Source: Betaproteobacteria bacterium (GTDB lineage Bacteria; Pseudomonadota; Gammaproteobacteria; Burkholderiales; SG8-39). From it: a stretch of DNA of 35,439 nt. The position numbers and the translations under genes are program-made. How positions within the stretch are numbered: position 1 is the first letter of the stretch; every line of letters begins with the position of its first letter. The stretch covers positions 1 through 35,439 of the forward strand of contig VGIA01000016.1 in assembly GCA_016868105.1 (NCBI GenBank), in the 5' to 3' direction. Shown here piece by piece: positions 24,210-33,342 of this stretch. Under the pieces are notes generated by a model. That model saw nothing but the letters and a program-made list of their open reading frames with translations, made no database searches and was not told the DNA's origin.

Positions 24210-25091
24210 CTAGAACGCAACATAGTACAGACCGATGGCGAACAGCACCACGGCGATGAAGGTCTTCAGCGCGCGATCGTTCATGCGCCGGCTGGCGAGC
24301 GGACCGAACATCGAACCGACAACGATTCCCGGCACCTCGAACGCGAGCAGGCGCCAGTCGACGCGCACGTCGAGCGCGAAATAAGCGAGCACGCTTGCCA
24401 CGAGCGGCACCATCGACGCGACAAGGCTCGTTCCGGTCGCCAAGTAGACTGGGTAGAAAAGCACGCTTGCGAGGAACGGCGTGATCAGGAACCCGCCGGC
24501 AATGCCGAGCAGCGCGCCCACAAAGGCGATCGCGAACCCGCCCGCCGCGGCTGTCCAGGGACTGAAGTCGAAGTGCTCCCCGGCGAACCGCACGCGAATC
24601 TGCGTCAGACTGGTTTCGAGCGTGCGCGGCGCCTCCCTTGCCCCGTCCCGCGCCCCGCGCGAGGACGCCTCGCGCGCCCGGCGCAGGCGTGCATCGGCGG
24701 CGACCGCTGCCCCCCAGGCCTCGTAACCCACGCGTGCGGCCACCGCGAGCACGAGGAGCCCGAACGCGATACGGTACGCGCCGATGTCCGACAGCCACGC
24801 TTTCGAGGCCCAGGAACCGGCCACGGCCCCGAACGGCGCGCCGGCGCTGAAGGCGAGCGCAAGGCTCCACGAGATCCTGCGCTGCCGCTGGTAGAGCGGC
24901 ACCGCGACGATCCGGCTGGCGAACTCGAGGATCTGGTTCAGCACCTTGATCTGGTTCGCGTCGGCGATGCCGAGGATCGACAGGTGACCGATGCCGGCGA
25001 GGACGCCGCCGCCGCCCACGCCCATCGACATCACGAACCCCGCGAACACGCACCAGATGAACGCGACCCAGGGATCGAAGGTGAGCGGCAA
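24210..25091 (-). CDS. TSUP-family (TauE/SafE-type) membrane transporter
   Basis: The 293-residue protein has about eight to nine helices in two repeats, with Gly-rich turns GVGGGGVLAG near 24-33 and GIAGGFLITPF in the second half, typical of TauE/SafE/YfcA permeases. The proposed start is TTG at 25091, one base after the tctA stop; the first in-frame ATG would remove the first helix. A hydrophilic loop of about 45 residues (about 128-175) separates the halves. Family members move sulfonates, sulfite or organic anions, often as exporters. Coupling to a tripartite carboxylate importer suggests export of a product or counter-ion, which is inference. Confidence 0.88.
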   Translation of the reverse strand: MPLTFDPWVAFIWCVFAGFVMSMGVGGGGVLAGIGHLSILGIADANQIKVLNQILEFASRIVAVPLYQRQRRISWSLALAFSAGAPFGAVAGSWASKAWLSDIGAYRIAFGLLVLAVAARVGYEAWGAAVAADARLRRAREASSRGARDGAREAPRTLETSLTQIRVRFAGEHFDFSPWTAAAGGFAIAFVGALLGIAGGFLITPFLASVLFYPVYLATGTSLVASMVPLVASVLAYFALDVRVDWRLLAFEVPGIVVGSMFGPLASRRMNDRALKTFIAVVLFAIGLYYVAF

Positions 25092-25092
25092 G

Positions 25093-26592
25093 CTAGCGCC
25101 GCAGGCGCTGAACGAGCCGCCCCAGCTCCGGCCGCAGCGCCCAGAGGATGAAGCCGAAGGCGAGCGCCATCAGCACGCCGCTCTTCGGCCGCGTGAAGAA
25201 GATGGTCAGGTCGTTGGCGTAGTTCGCCATCGAGGTGAGGAAGTAACCCTCCGCGAGCGGCCCGAGAATCACGCCGAGGACCAGCGGCGCAGTCGGAAAG
25301 CCGAAGCGCTTCATGTAGAAACCGAGGATGCCGAAGGCGATGCAGATGTAGACGTCGGCGATGTTGTTGCGCACCCCGAAGGCGCCGACCAGGCTGAACA
25401 CGAGGATGAACGCGCAGATGATGGTCGGATCGGCGCGCATCAGCGTGGCGAATCCGCGCGCCACGAGGACCGAGATCACGATCATGAAGAGGTTGGCGAG
25501 CGTGAAGCTGGCGAAGATGGCGTACAGCATGTCCGGGCTCTTGGTGTAGAGCAGCGGCCCCGGCTGCACGCCGTGCAGCGTCAGCGCCGCGAGCATGATC
25601 GCCGCGGCCGCGCTGCCGGGAATCCCGAGCGTCAGCAGCGGAATCAGCGCAGTGCCGGTGGTGGCGTTCTTAGACGCTTCGGGTGCCGCGAGCCCGTCGG
25701 CGACACCGGTGCCGAACTCGCGACGTCGCGGATTCACCTGGCGCTCGATGCCGTAGGCCACGAGCGCGCCCACCGCCGCGCCGGCTCCCGGAATGATGCC
25801 GATGACGCTGCCGATGCCGGTGCCGCGGGCGACCGAACCGCGCAGCGCCCACAGCTCCCGCGGCCGCAGCACGCGCATGCGCGCCTTGTGCTTGGGTGCG
25901 AAACCGGCCGCCTGCCGCGCCGCGAGCGCATCCAGCACCTCGCCGATGGCGAAGATGCCGATCATCACGACGACGAAGTCGATGCCGTTGTCGAGGATCG
26001 GAACACCGAAGGTGAGCCGCGACACCCCGTACAGGGGATCGGTGCCGATCGAGCCGAGGACGATGCCGGTGAAGAGCGATACCAGCGACATCAGCAGATT
26101 GCCCTTGGCGATCGCCAGCACGCTGACCAGGCCGAGGAAGGTGGCGGCGAAGAACTCCGGCTGATCGAACGACAGCGCGAACTTCGCGAACGGTGGCGAC
26201 GCAAACGAGAGCAGCAGCGCGCTGAAGAGGCCGCCCACCGCGCTCGCCGTGATGGCGATCGACAGCGAGCGTTCGGGCCCTTCGCGCTGCGTGATCGGGT
26301 AGCCGTCCCAGCAGCTCGGCAGCGAATCCGGATCGCCCGGGATGTTCACCAGCAACGACGAAATCGAGCCGCCGAACACGCCGCCGACATAGATGCCACC
26401 GAGGAACAGCATCGCGAGCAGCGGCGACATGAAGTACGTGAACGGCAGGGCGATCGCCATCGCGTTGACGAACGAGATGCCCGGCAGCGCGCCTGCGATC
26501 ACGCCGACCAGGACGCCGACGACCATCACCGCGAGATTGAGCGGCTGCAGCGCGATCCAGATACCTTGGCCGAAGCCCGCGAGCGCGTCCAT
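25093..26592 (-). CDS. tctA: Tripartite tricarboxylate transporter large membrane subunit TctA
   Basis: The 499-residue protein has about twelve helices and the conserved TctA loops, including GVIAGALPGISFVNAMAIA near 30-48 and, in the second half, GSVIGIIPGAGAAVGALVAYG (start GSVIGIIPG). It is the channel subunit that uses the ion gradient to take up carboxylates handed over by TctC. The ATG lies 12 bases after the tctB stop, and its TAG is one base from the TSUP start. All three transporter subunits are intact and contiguous here, in receptor-small-large order. Substrate is determined by the receptor and is unknown. Confidence 0.95.
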   Translation of the reverse strand: MDALAGFGQGIWIALQPLNLAVMVVGVLVGVIAGALPGISFVNAMAIALPFTYFMSPLLAMLFLGGIYVGGVFGGSISSLLVNIPGDPDSLPSCWDGYPITQREGPERSLSIAITASAVGGLFSALLLSFASPPFAKFALSFDQPEFFAATFLGLVSVLAIAKGNLLMSLVSLFTGIVLGSIGTDPLYGVSRLTFGVPILDNGIDFVVVMIGIFAIGEVLDALAARQAAGFAPKHKARMRVLRPRELWALRGSVARGTGIGSVIGIIPGAGAAVGALVAYGIERQVNPRRREFGTGVADGLAAPEASKNATTGTALIPLLTLGIPGSAAAAIMLAALTLHGVQPGPLLYTKSPDMLYAIFASFTLANLFMIVISVLVARGFATLMRADPTIICAFILVFSLVGAFGVRNNIADVYICIAFGILGFYMKRFGFPTAPLVLGVILGPLAEGYFLTSMANYANDLTIFFTRPKSGVLMALAFGFILWALRPELGRLVQRLRR

Positions 26593-26604
26593 TGCCCTGC
26601 CCCC

Positions 26605-27159
26605 TCAGTAGATGCCCAGCAGGCGGTAGAGGGTGATGGTCGCGGTCTCGAACGCACCCTTGCCGCGATCCAGCGGCATCAGCGACACCTTGACAAACAC
26701 GTAGAGCAGCGCCACGGTGCCGATGCCCGCCGTGAGCACCACCGTGCGCGGACGGCGCACGCCGCCCAGCAGCAGTACGGCGGCGATGAAGACGGCGGTG
26801 GAAAACGCGAACCCGGCGATCGGCAGCGCCCAGGCGTACGCGAGCAGCACAGCGATCGCCGCAGCGCCACGACCTTCGTGATACTCGCCCTTGCCCCCGT
26901 CCACATCGTCGGGCACGCCTTTCGCGAACTGCCAGAGGCGGACGAGGAACACGACCGCCGCGCTCGCGAGCAGGCAGGCAAGCATGGCCTTCGGCCACAC
27001 CACCGGTCCGAGCGGGCCGCGCGTCATCGATGCGGTATCCACGCCCGGCGCGAGGTAAAAGGCGGAAAACACGCCCGCTGCGACGGCGACCGCCAGCGGT
27101 CCGGCGAGCCGGAGCAGCCGGGTTACGCGGAACTGCCGGCCCGGCGCGTGTGCAGGCAT
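26605..27159 (-). CDS. tctB: Tripartite tricarboxylate transporter small membrane subunit TctB
   Basis: The 184-residue, four-helix protein lies between the receptor and large subunit, as tctB does. Family features are the first helix followed by a short periplasmic stretch with FYLAPG, and the paired helices toward the C-terminus. It is seven bases downstream of the tctC stop, with a G-run (GGGGGG) as ribosome-binding site. TctB is poorly conserved in sequence, so identification rests on size, topology and the tctC/tctA neighbours. Confidence 0.9.
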   Translation of the reverse strand: MPAHAPGRQFRVTRLLRLAGPLAVAVAAGVFSAFYLAPGVDTASMTRGPLGPVVWPKAMLACLLASAAVVFLVRLWQFAKGVPDDVDGGKGEYHEGRGAAAIAVLLAYAWALPIAGFAFSTAVFIAAVLLLGGVRRPRTVVLTAGIGTVALLYVFVKVSLMPLDRGKGAFETATITLYRLLGIY

Positions 27160-27166
27160 GCCCCCC

Positions 27167-28132
27167 CTACTTCACCATCCCGTACTCTTTCATGAACCGC
27201 GTCACGTCCGCCGAGTTCTGCACAACGAACTTGAGCGTCTGTTCCGGCGACATGCGATCGATGCACGAGTACGTTTCAGCACAGAGCTTCTTCCATTCCG
27301 GGGAATCGAGCGCCCTGGCCGCGGCGGCGCGCAGTGTCGCGAGGGCCTCGGCCGGCACCTTTGCGGAGGCGACCACGCCTCGCCAGTTGGGCAGGTCGAT
27401 GTGCTGCCCGAACTCGGCTGACGCCGGCGTATCCGGGAAGGACGGGTGGCGCTTGGGCGCGAACACCACGAGCGGACGGTACTGCTTGGACTCGAGGAAC
27501 TGCACCACGTCGCCCGGCTCCTCGAACAGGACCTCGCTGTGACCTCCGAGCGGCGAGGCATAGCGCTCGCCCGGCTTCGCGAACGGCACGTTGACCATCG
27601 GGAAGCCCTGGGTGCCGAGGAACTTCACCGCGATGTCGTCGAGCGTGCCGTAGCCTGCGGTGGCAACGCGGATCTTGCCGGGATTCGCCTTTGCCTCGTC
27701 GAGCAACGCCTTGTAGTCCTTGAACCGGCTCGCGGCCGGCACGAAGAGCATGGAAGGAGAGGACTGGCCGATCGCGATATAGGAGAAATCCGGGATCTGC
27801 ATCTTTCCCAGTCCGCTCGCCCAGGCGGAAATCGTCAGCCCGGTCATGGTACCGATGGTGTAGCCGTCGGGCGTGCTGGTGAGGACCTTGGTGAGTCCCG
27901 CGTTGCCCGACGCGCCAGCGACGTTGGCCACCGGCACCGGTACGCCGAGGATCGGTTCCATGATCTTCGCCATCGCGCGGCCGATCTGGTCGGCGCCACC
28001 GCCCGGGCCGAAGTTGACGATCATGTCGATCGGCCGGGACGGGAACTTGCCCTGGGCATGCGCCGCGAGCGGCACTACGGAAATGCATGCCGCTGCCATG
28101 ACGACTGCGCGCGCGATCGTGATTCTCATCAT
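27167..28132 (-). CDS. tctC: Tripartite tricarboxylate transporter periplasmic receptor TctC (Bug family)
   Basis: The 321-residue receptor has a signal peptide ending AHA/QGKF after about residue 26, then the Bug-family start FPSRPIDMIVNFGPGGGADQIGR, shown by NFGPGGGADQ. It captures an organic acid in the periplasm for the TctAB channel encoded next. Two ATG codons in tandem (28132 and 28129) follow GGAGGGGG; an upstream in-frame ATG at 28195 is rejected because it would bury the signal peptide. It heads the operon tctC-tctB-tctA-TSUP-Crp/Fnr and has a promoter with a 16-bp palindrome about 90-130 bases upstream. Confidence 0.94.
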   Translation of the reverse strand: MMRITIARAVVMAAACISVVPLAAHAQGKFPSRPIDMIVNFGPGGGADQIGRAMAKIMEPILGVPVPVANVAGASGNAGLTKVLTSTPDGYTIGTMTGLTISAWASGLGKMQIPDFSYIAIGQSSPSMLFVPAASRFKDYKALLDEAKANPGKIRVATAGYGTLDDIAVKFLGTQGFPMVNVPFAKPGERYASPLGGHSEVLFEEPGDVVQFLESKQYRPLVVFAPKRHPSFPDTPASAEFGQHIDLPNWRGVVASAKVPAEALATLRAAAARALDSPEWKKLCAETYSCIDRMSPEQTLKFVVQNSADVTRFMKEYGMVK

Positions 28133-28223
28133 TTTGGGCCCCCTCCGGTCCGCTTGACGATGCCTGAACGGATGCCGGCTTCGTTCGGCCGGCACACATC
28201 CCCGACTCCCTTACTGAGGCATG

Positions 28224-28263
28224 CTAATTCTGATTCCCTGCCGCCGATGTCAACTAGTTGACA
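28224..28263 (-). promoter_or_regulatory. Promoter of the tct operon with 16-bp palindromic operator
   Basis: TGTCAACTAGTTGACA (28248-28263) is a perfect 16-bp palindrome. Its minus-strand TTGACA (28248-28253) is a consensus -35, followed 18 bases later by AATTAG (28224-28229) as a weak -10. The tctC start lies about 90 bases further on. A regulator bound here would cover the -35, suggesting repression. The same arrangement recurs at 33695-33734. No gene lies in the 209-base gap 28133-28341. Confidence 0.7.
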
Positions 28264-28341
28264 GCGCCAGGGCGACACCGGACCCCGAATGCAGCACGTT
28301 CCGCGTGCCGCGGGTTTGCGCGGCGGTCGTGTGCCCACCGC

Positions 28342-31278
28342 TCACGGCGCTCGCGTGACGCGGCACAGCAGGGTCTTCAGGTTGGTCTGGTCGGAGATCG
28401 GATCCCGCTGCGTCGGGTCGGTGAGGAAGTTCACCGAGCGCCAGGGATGGAAGGGCTGCCGTTCGCCCCAACCGATCGGCACGAACACGCTCGACTCGCG
28501 GATATTCGGCGTCACCCAGGCCACCGCTTCGATCGCGCCGTGCGCGGTCTCGATCCGCGCCCGGGCACCGTCTGCGATGCCGGCAGCGGCCGCGCGCAGC
28601 GGATGGATCTGCACGTACAGGTCGGACCACATTTCCTGCGCCTGCCAGAAGTAGTGGGTCCAGCTGTGAAACTGCGGCGCGGGCGGCCGTCCGGTGATGA
28701 GCTCGAGGTCGAACCCCCCCGCGCGCAGGCGCGCGCCCGGGGAATCGGCGCCCGGCTGCCGGATGCGCGCCGGCGAGGCGCAGACCGGCGTCTTCGTGAA
28801 GGGGGTCAGCACCCCCGCGGCGTCGTCGCCCTCGTCGAAGCTCACGTAAGGGAGGTCGATCAGCTGCTCGCGCTCGCTGTAGAACTCCGGCAGCGCGGAG
28901 AGGCCCATGGCGCGGAACTTCGCTTCCATCGCTTCGGTGTAGAACTCGAGCCTGCCGCTCGGGGTCGGAAAGCGCTTTCCGGGATGGCCATGGGGCGAGC
29001 TTCCCTCGAGGAACAGCGTCTCTTGCTCGGCGGCGTCCTCTTGCGCGAGCGGAAAGCGCACCCAGCGCCACGGAGCCGCGTGAAGGCGCTTCTGCGTGAT
29101 GCCGCGCATCTGCGGGTTGTCGATGCACATCTCGTCCCAGAAGCGCGCCGAGTCCTTGTACTCCTCCTTCAGCACGTCGTCGAAGCCGAAGCGCTTGCCC
29201 AGTTCGATCCAGATCCAGTCGTCGGACCGCGCCTCGCCCGGCGGCTCGATCATCTTGTCGATCCACACCACGCGACGGTCGTCGGTGGAGCGCGCGATCT
29301 CGCCCTTCTCGATGCCGGTGGCGGCCGGCAGTACGTAGTCGGCGAAAGCCGAGGTCTCGTTGGCGAAGAGCTCGATGTGCACCAGCAGGTCGAGCGCGAG
29401 GAACGCTTCCCGCGCCGCCTGCTGTCCCGGCCAGTTCGACATCGGGTTGTTGCAAGCGATCATCGCCCTGAGGGGGTAGGGCTTGCCCTTGCGCATCGAT
29501 TCGATCCAGCCGGTCGGGCTGCGGCGGATCATCGGGCGCTCGACTTTCGCCCGCCGCGCCGGCGGCGCGGCGGGCGAGATCGGTGCGCCGATCGACAGGT
29601 TGAGGAAAGCGCCCCCGCGCCGGCCCCAGTTGCCGGTGATCGCCGCAAGAAACATCAGCGCGCGGTTGGTCTGCACAGCATTGGTGTGCTGGTTGATGCC
29701 GCGGCTGGCGAAGAGCACGCAGCCGTCCGCGCCGGCAATCTCCGCGGCCAGTCGCCGGATGTCCGCTGCCGCGATCCCTGTGATCGGCGCCGCCCAGTCG
29801 GGCGTGTAGCCGCGCTCCGCGATGAAGTCGCGCCACCGCTCCCAGCCCTCGACCCATTGCTCGCAGAAGCGCCGGTCGTGCAGGCCCTCCTCGAGGATGT
29901 GATTCGCCATCGCCAGCGCGAGCGCCAGGTCGGTCCCGCTGCGGATCGGCAGCCAGCGGTCCGCCTTGCTGGCGGTGACGGTGTACCGCGGGTCGACCAC
30001 CACCATCCGCGCACGGTTGCGCACGCGCCAGTCGTTGATCATGCCGAAATTGACCGGACGTGCCTCGGCCTGGTTCTCGCCGAAGTAGACGTACATCGAC
30101 GCGCTGCCGAGGTCGGCCGCCGTGTAGCTGTTAGGGCAGGTGGTGTCCCCTTGCGTCAGCTCGTAGGCGAGGTGTTTGCCGGCGGCGCAGAACGGATCGG
30201 TGCCTTCGACGTTCGGCGTTCCCCACATCTGCGCGAAGAGACGGATGTAGCCGTTGCGGGTAATCGTGCCGGTGCGCGTGCCGGCAAAGATGCCAAGCGC
30301 TTCGGCCCCCCAGGTCTCGCGCGCGCGCCGCATGCGCGCCGCGATCTCGTCGAGTGCCTGGTCCCAGGAGACCGGCTCGAAGCGCCCCTCGCCGCGTTCG
30401 CCGACGCGCTTCAGCGGCCGCGTCAGCCGCTGTGGATTGTTGTAGAGCTGCACCGTGAGTTGCGACTTCGGGCAGACCTTGCCGCGCAACACGGGGTCCT
30501 CCTCGTTCCCGGTGACCCGCACCAGCCGGTCGCCGCGAAAGTGGTACTTCGTGGAGCAGCCGTTGAAGCAGATGTTGCACCCGCCCGGCACTACCCGGTC
30601 GGCCTCTCGTTCCTCGCGCCGCACGCGGTAGGGGAAATCCGGCCGCGTCCCCTGCAGGCTGCCGCTCATCAGCGCCGGGCGCCGCCGGCCCTCGACCGCG
30701 TCCGCGACCGCGCCGCCGCGGGCCGGCGTTTCACGCGGCAGGCGATCGAGGTACACGGTCGCCGGCCCCATCAGGAAGTGGTCCTGGTCGCGCACCGTGC
30801 GGCCCTCGGCGGCCGCCTGCTTCAGGTGGCCGCTGCGGGGGCCGAAGGAAATGGCGTGACCCGGACAGACGCTCGCGCAGGCGGTGCTCGCGGCGCCGGC
30901 CGCGCGGCTCTCGGCGCACAGGTCGCATTTCACCGCGTGGTGATCCACGCGGTCGTAACCCATCGCACCGTACGGGCAGGCAATCACGCACTCGCCGCAG
31001 CCGGTGCAGCGGTCCTCGACCACCCGCACCACACCGGTGGCCGGATCCTTCTCGATCGCCTTCGGGTTAACCGGGCAGGCGCGCAGGCATGCAGGCCGCT
31101 CGCAATGCTGGCAGGTGACGGTGAGGAAATCGAGCGCCGGTGCGGCTGCGTCGCCCAGCCACACCACCTTGTTGCGGTATTCGCCCGGCCCGAGGCCGTG
31201 TTCCTGCTTGCACGCGGCCTCGCAGCTCTTGCAGCCGATGCAGCGCTCGAGGTCGATCATGAGGGCGAGACGGTCCAT
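28342..31278 (-). CDS. Fused four-cluster ferredoxin / molybdopterin bis-MGD oxidoreductase
   Basis: One 978-residue frame holds what are usually two subunits. Residues 1-200 form a DmsB/PhsB-like protein with four cysteine sets: C13/16/19/23, C56/59/64/68, C91/94/97/101 and C118/121/134/138. From about 205 to the end is a DMSO-reductase-family catalytic chain with an N-terminal [4Fe-4S] set (C234, C237, C241, C269) and a candidate molybdenum ligand Cys364 in GTDPFCAAGKH. No twin-arginine signal is present, so the active site probably faces the cytoplasm. Met204 (ATG at 30669) could have been the start of a separate catalytic subunit. It follows a cytochrome b-like gene by two bases, suggesting a membrane quinone-linked enzyme. 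The substrate is unknown. Confidence 0.85.
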   Translation of the reverse strand: MDRLALMIDLERCIGCKSCEAACKQEHGLGPGEYRNKVVWLGDAAAPALDFLTVTCQHCERPACLRACPVNPKAIEKDPATGVVRVVEDRCTGCGECVIACPYGAMGYDRVDHHAVKCDLCAESRAAGAASTACASVCPGHAISFGPRSGHLKQAAAEGRTVRDQDHFLMGPATVYLDRLPRETPARGGAVADAVEGRRRPALMSGSLQGTRPDFPYRVRREEREADRVVPGGCNICFNGCSTKYHFRGDRLVRVTGNEEDPVLRGKVCPKSQLTVQLYNNPQRLTRPLKRVGERGEGRFEPVSWDQALDEIAARMRRARETWGAEALGIFAGTRTGTITRNGYIRLFAQMWGTPNVEGTDPFCAAGKHLAYELTQGDTTCPNSYTAADLGSASMYVYFGENQAEARPVNFGMINDWRVRNRARMVVVDPRYTVTASKADRWLPIRSGTDLALALAMANHILEEGLHDRRFCEQWVEGWERWRDFIAERGYTPDWAAPITGIAAADIRRLAAEIAGADGCVLFASRGINQHTNAVQTNRALMFLAAITGNWGRRGGAFLNLSIGAPISPAAPPARRAKVERPMIRRSPTGWIESMRKGKPYPLRAMIACNNPMSNWPGQQAAREAFLALDLLVHIELFANETSAFADYVLPAATGIEKGEIARSTDDRRVVWIDKMIEPPGEARSDDWIWIELGKRFGFDDVLKEEYKDSARFWDEMCIDNPQMRGITQKRLHAAPWRWVRFPLAQEDAAEQETLFLEGSSPHGHPGKRFPTPSGRLEFYTEAMEAKFRAMGLSALPEFYSEREQLIDLPYVSFDEGDDAAGVLTPFTKTPVCASPARIRQPGADSPGARLRAGGFDLELITGRPPAPQFHSWTHYFWQAQEMWSDLYVQIHPLRAAAAGIADGARARIETAHGAIEAVAWVTPNIRESSVFVPIGWGERQPFHPWRSVNFLTDPTQRDPISDQTNLKTLLCRVTRAP

Positions 31279-31280
31279 GC

Positions 31281-32063
31281 TCACCACGCCCTGAGGTGCC
31301 ACCACGTGATCGGGCCGCCGTCGGCGACATAGCCCGCGAAGAAGGTCACCGTCACGACGTGGATCAGCAGGCCGATCACGAGAAGTGCTGCGAGCGCCAG
31401 ATGCAGCGGGCGCCACCAGGCCTGATCCATGCCGACCGATGCGCGCGTGCCCACGAGGCGGTTCTCCTCCCGCACGAGCCTTAGATATGCGAGCGTCAGC
31501 CACGGCGCGCGCACCCAGTGCGCGAGGGAGGGCGAAAACGTCGCCTCGTTCGCCGCCGGGTCGAGCGCGGCGAGGACCGCGCGCTTGCGCGAGATGAGGT
31601 CGGCCAGCGCAGCCCGGTCCACGGCCGGCGTGACGCGGAATCCGCGCTCCTTGCTGCCGAAGGTCGCCGCCATGCGGGCCGAAAGCCGTACGCGCGCCCA
31701 GACCCCGAGAACGGCGAGACCGAGCAGCGCGAGCAGCAACAGCGCCGGTGGGCGCCGCAGGAACCCGCCCGAGTGCACCGCCACCAGCACTGCGCCGGCG
31801 CACGCGCACACGACGTGCGCCACGAACCACGCCGGCGCCGCGTGTCCGCGGCCCGAGCGCTTCACGATCAGGAATGCCACCGAGACGAGCAGCAGCCCCG
31901 CCCCAGCGACGCCGGCAAGGTACAGCTCCGGGCTGCCGGGCGTGTGCCACGCCTCCGGCGCGAAGGGTCGCAGCAGCGTGAACCAGGCCGCGATTGCGAA
32001 TGCGGCCCCGCCGACCAGCGCGACGAGCAGGCGATCGGGCAGGTCGGGATGGTGTCCGGACAT
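31281..32063 (-). CDS. Membrane cytochrome b-like subunit, probable di-haem quinone anchor
   Basis: The 260-residue protein has about five hydrophobic helices. Two of them carry a His pair 14 residues apart: H...H in VAHVVCACAGAVLVAVH near 84-98, and again in PLHLALAALLVIGLLIH near 223-237. That is the spacing of axial haem ligands across a four-helix b-type cytochrome bundle. It is two bases upstream of the fused iron-sulfur/molybdenum gene, so it likely passes electrons between the quinone pool and that enzyme, like NarI or FdnI. I did not recognise a closer family. Haem binding is predicted from His spacing only. Confidence 0.7.
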   Translation of the reverse strand: MSGHHPDLPDRLLVALVGGAAFAIAAWFTLLRPFAPEAWHTPGSPELYLAGVAGAGLLLVSVAFLIVKRSGRGHAAPAWFVAHVVCACAGAVLVAVHSGGFLRRPPALLLLALLGLAVLGVWARVRLSARMAATFGSKERGFRVTPAVDRAALADLISRKRAVLAALDPAANEATFSPSLAHWVRAPWLTLAYLRLVREENRLVGTRASVGMDQAWWRPLHLALAALLVIGLLIHVVTVTFFAGYVADGGPITWWHLRAW

Positions 32064-32097
32064 CCGCCCGATCCTACCCGGTGGGGCGCGGCTCCGG

Positions 32098-33294
32098 CTA
32101 TGCCCTGAGCTGCAGGGCGTCGATCGCCGCGCGCGAGAAGAAGTTGATGCGCGAGCGCTGGTCCATGTCGCCGAAGGTCTGCAGATAGCGCACGACGCCA
32201 GACACCCCGCTCGAATCCCAGTGCGGGTAGTCGCTCGTGCAGGCCATGTTGCGGCCCTCGAACCACTTCATCGTCTCGGCGAGGAGCGCTTCCTCGGGCT
32301 CGAAGGAGCAGATCACGCACTGGCGCTTGAAGTACTCGGAGGGCGCCATCTTCAGGCCGATCATCTCCTTGGGCCGCGCCGTGTAGTGATTGTCGAGGCG
32401 GAACAGCATGTACGGCACCCAGGTCGCGCCCGCTTCGGCGAACATGACCATCAGCTTGGGATGCCGCTCGAGCACGCCGTAACCGAGCAGCCCGGCCACT
32501 CCGGTCGCCATCTCGAGCGGATGCGAGACGGCATGGGCGATCCAGTAACGGTCGTACTTGTAGTCGGTGCTGTAGGTCGCGTTGTACGTGCCGGTCGCCT
32601 CGTGGAACATCAGCGCCATGCCGAGGTCGGTCATCGTCTTCCAGACGATATCCCAGTCTTCGTTCCAATAGCGCACGCCCTGCATCACGTTTGGACGCAT
32701 CCAGACCGCGGTCGCGCCCATTTTGTGGCAGCGCTTGATCTCGTCGACCGCCCACTTCGGCTTGAGCGGGATCGTGGCGCACCAGAAATGGCGCTTGCCG
32801 GTGGCGAAATCCTTGCTGGTCCAGTCGTTCAGCGCCCGCATCACCGCGTATTGGAAGTCCGCGTTCGTGATATCGGGCGTGAACAGTCCGAGCGTCGGGA
32901 ACCAGACCGCACAGTCGATCCCTGACAGGTCCATGTCGATGTCGCGGTACTTGAAGCAGTGCTCGTGCGCATGCTGGTAGGAGAGGCCCTCGCCGCGCGG
33001 ACGCTGGTCACCGCAACCCTCGGTGCGCCCGGGACCCCAGCCGGTCATCTTCTGGTACACGCGGCCCTCGATCAGCATCCGGGGCGCCCCGCGGTTGTCG
33101 GTCACGGGCTTGGGCGCCATGTGCTGCCATTCCTTGTCGAGGTACTTCGTGAACGCCTCGGGCGGCTCGATGATGTGGCGGTCGCAGTCGATGACGAAGT
33201 ACTCCTTGCCGACCTTCTTCTTCGGCGAACGGTACTTCGCCTCGACCGCTGCGTAGTAGTCCTCGAGCTTCTGCTTGCGCACTGCCTGTCCCAT
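32098..33294 (-). CDS. Amidohydrolase family 2 protein (ACMSD-like metal-dependent hydrolase/decarboxylase)
   Basis: The 398-residue TIM-barrel protein has an N-terminal metal motif IDCDRHIIEP (residues about 34-43), a mid-barrel MFHEATGT, and the catalytic Asp region TSDYPHWD near the C-terminus. These fit the Amidohydro_2/ACMSD group, which includes non-oxidative decarboxylases of aromatic or muconic acids as well as hydrolases. A strong ribosome-binding site (GGAGGAG) precedes the ATG. It lies between a small [2Fe-2S] ferredoxin gene and a cytochrome b-like gene in one operon. Together with the co-regulated carboxylate importer, a decarboxylase or ring-cleavage hydrolase role is reasonable, but the substrate cannot be named. 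Confidence 0.85.
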   Translation of the reverse strand: MGQAVRKQKLEDYYAAVEAKYRSPKKKVGKEYFVIDCDRHIIEPPEAFTKYLDKEWQHMAPKPVTDNRGAPRMLIEGRVYQKMTGWGPGRTEGCGDQRPRGEGLSYQHAHEHCFKYRDIDMDLSGIDCAVWFPTLGLFTPDITNADFQYAVMRALNDWTSKDFATGKRHFWCATIPLKPKWAVDEIKRCHKMGATAVWMRPNVMQGVRYWNEDWDIVWKTMTDLGMALMFHEATGTYNATYSTDYKYDRYWIAHAVSHPLEMATGVAGLLGYGVLERHPKLMVMFAEAGATWVPYMLFRLDNHYTARPKEMIGLKMAPSEYFKRQCVICSFEPEEALLAETMKWFEGRNMACTSDYPHWDSSGVSGVVRYLQTFGDMDQRSRINFFSRAAIDALQLRA

Positions 33295-33342
33295 GTGCTC
33301 CTCCGTGCTAGGTGGTTACCGATGCCGCGACGCCGCCCGGCG

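Noticed and set aside
24991-27195. Long plus-strand open frame opposite tctA and tctB
   Set aside because: Antisense shadow; composition dominated by Arg, Asp, Glu, His and Gln, no motif, and the minus-strand genes are certain.
27167-28195. Longer tctC starting at ATG 28195
   Set aside because: It would put 21 charged residues before the signal peptide; the tandem ATG at 28132/28129 has a strong ribosome-binding site.
28258-31332. A very long plus-strand open frame opposite the molybdoenzyme gene
   Set aside because: It is antisense to a gene with unmistakable cysteine clusters and domain structure, its product is Arg/His/Ala-rich low-complexity sequence, and such frames are expected at this GC content.
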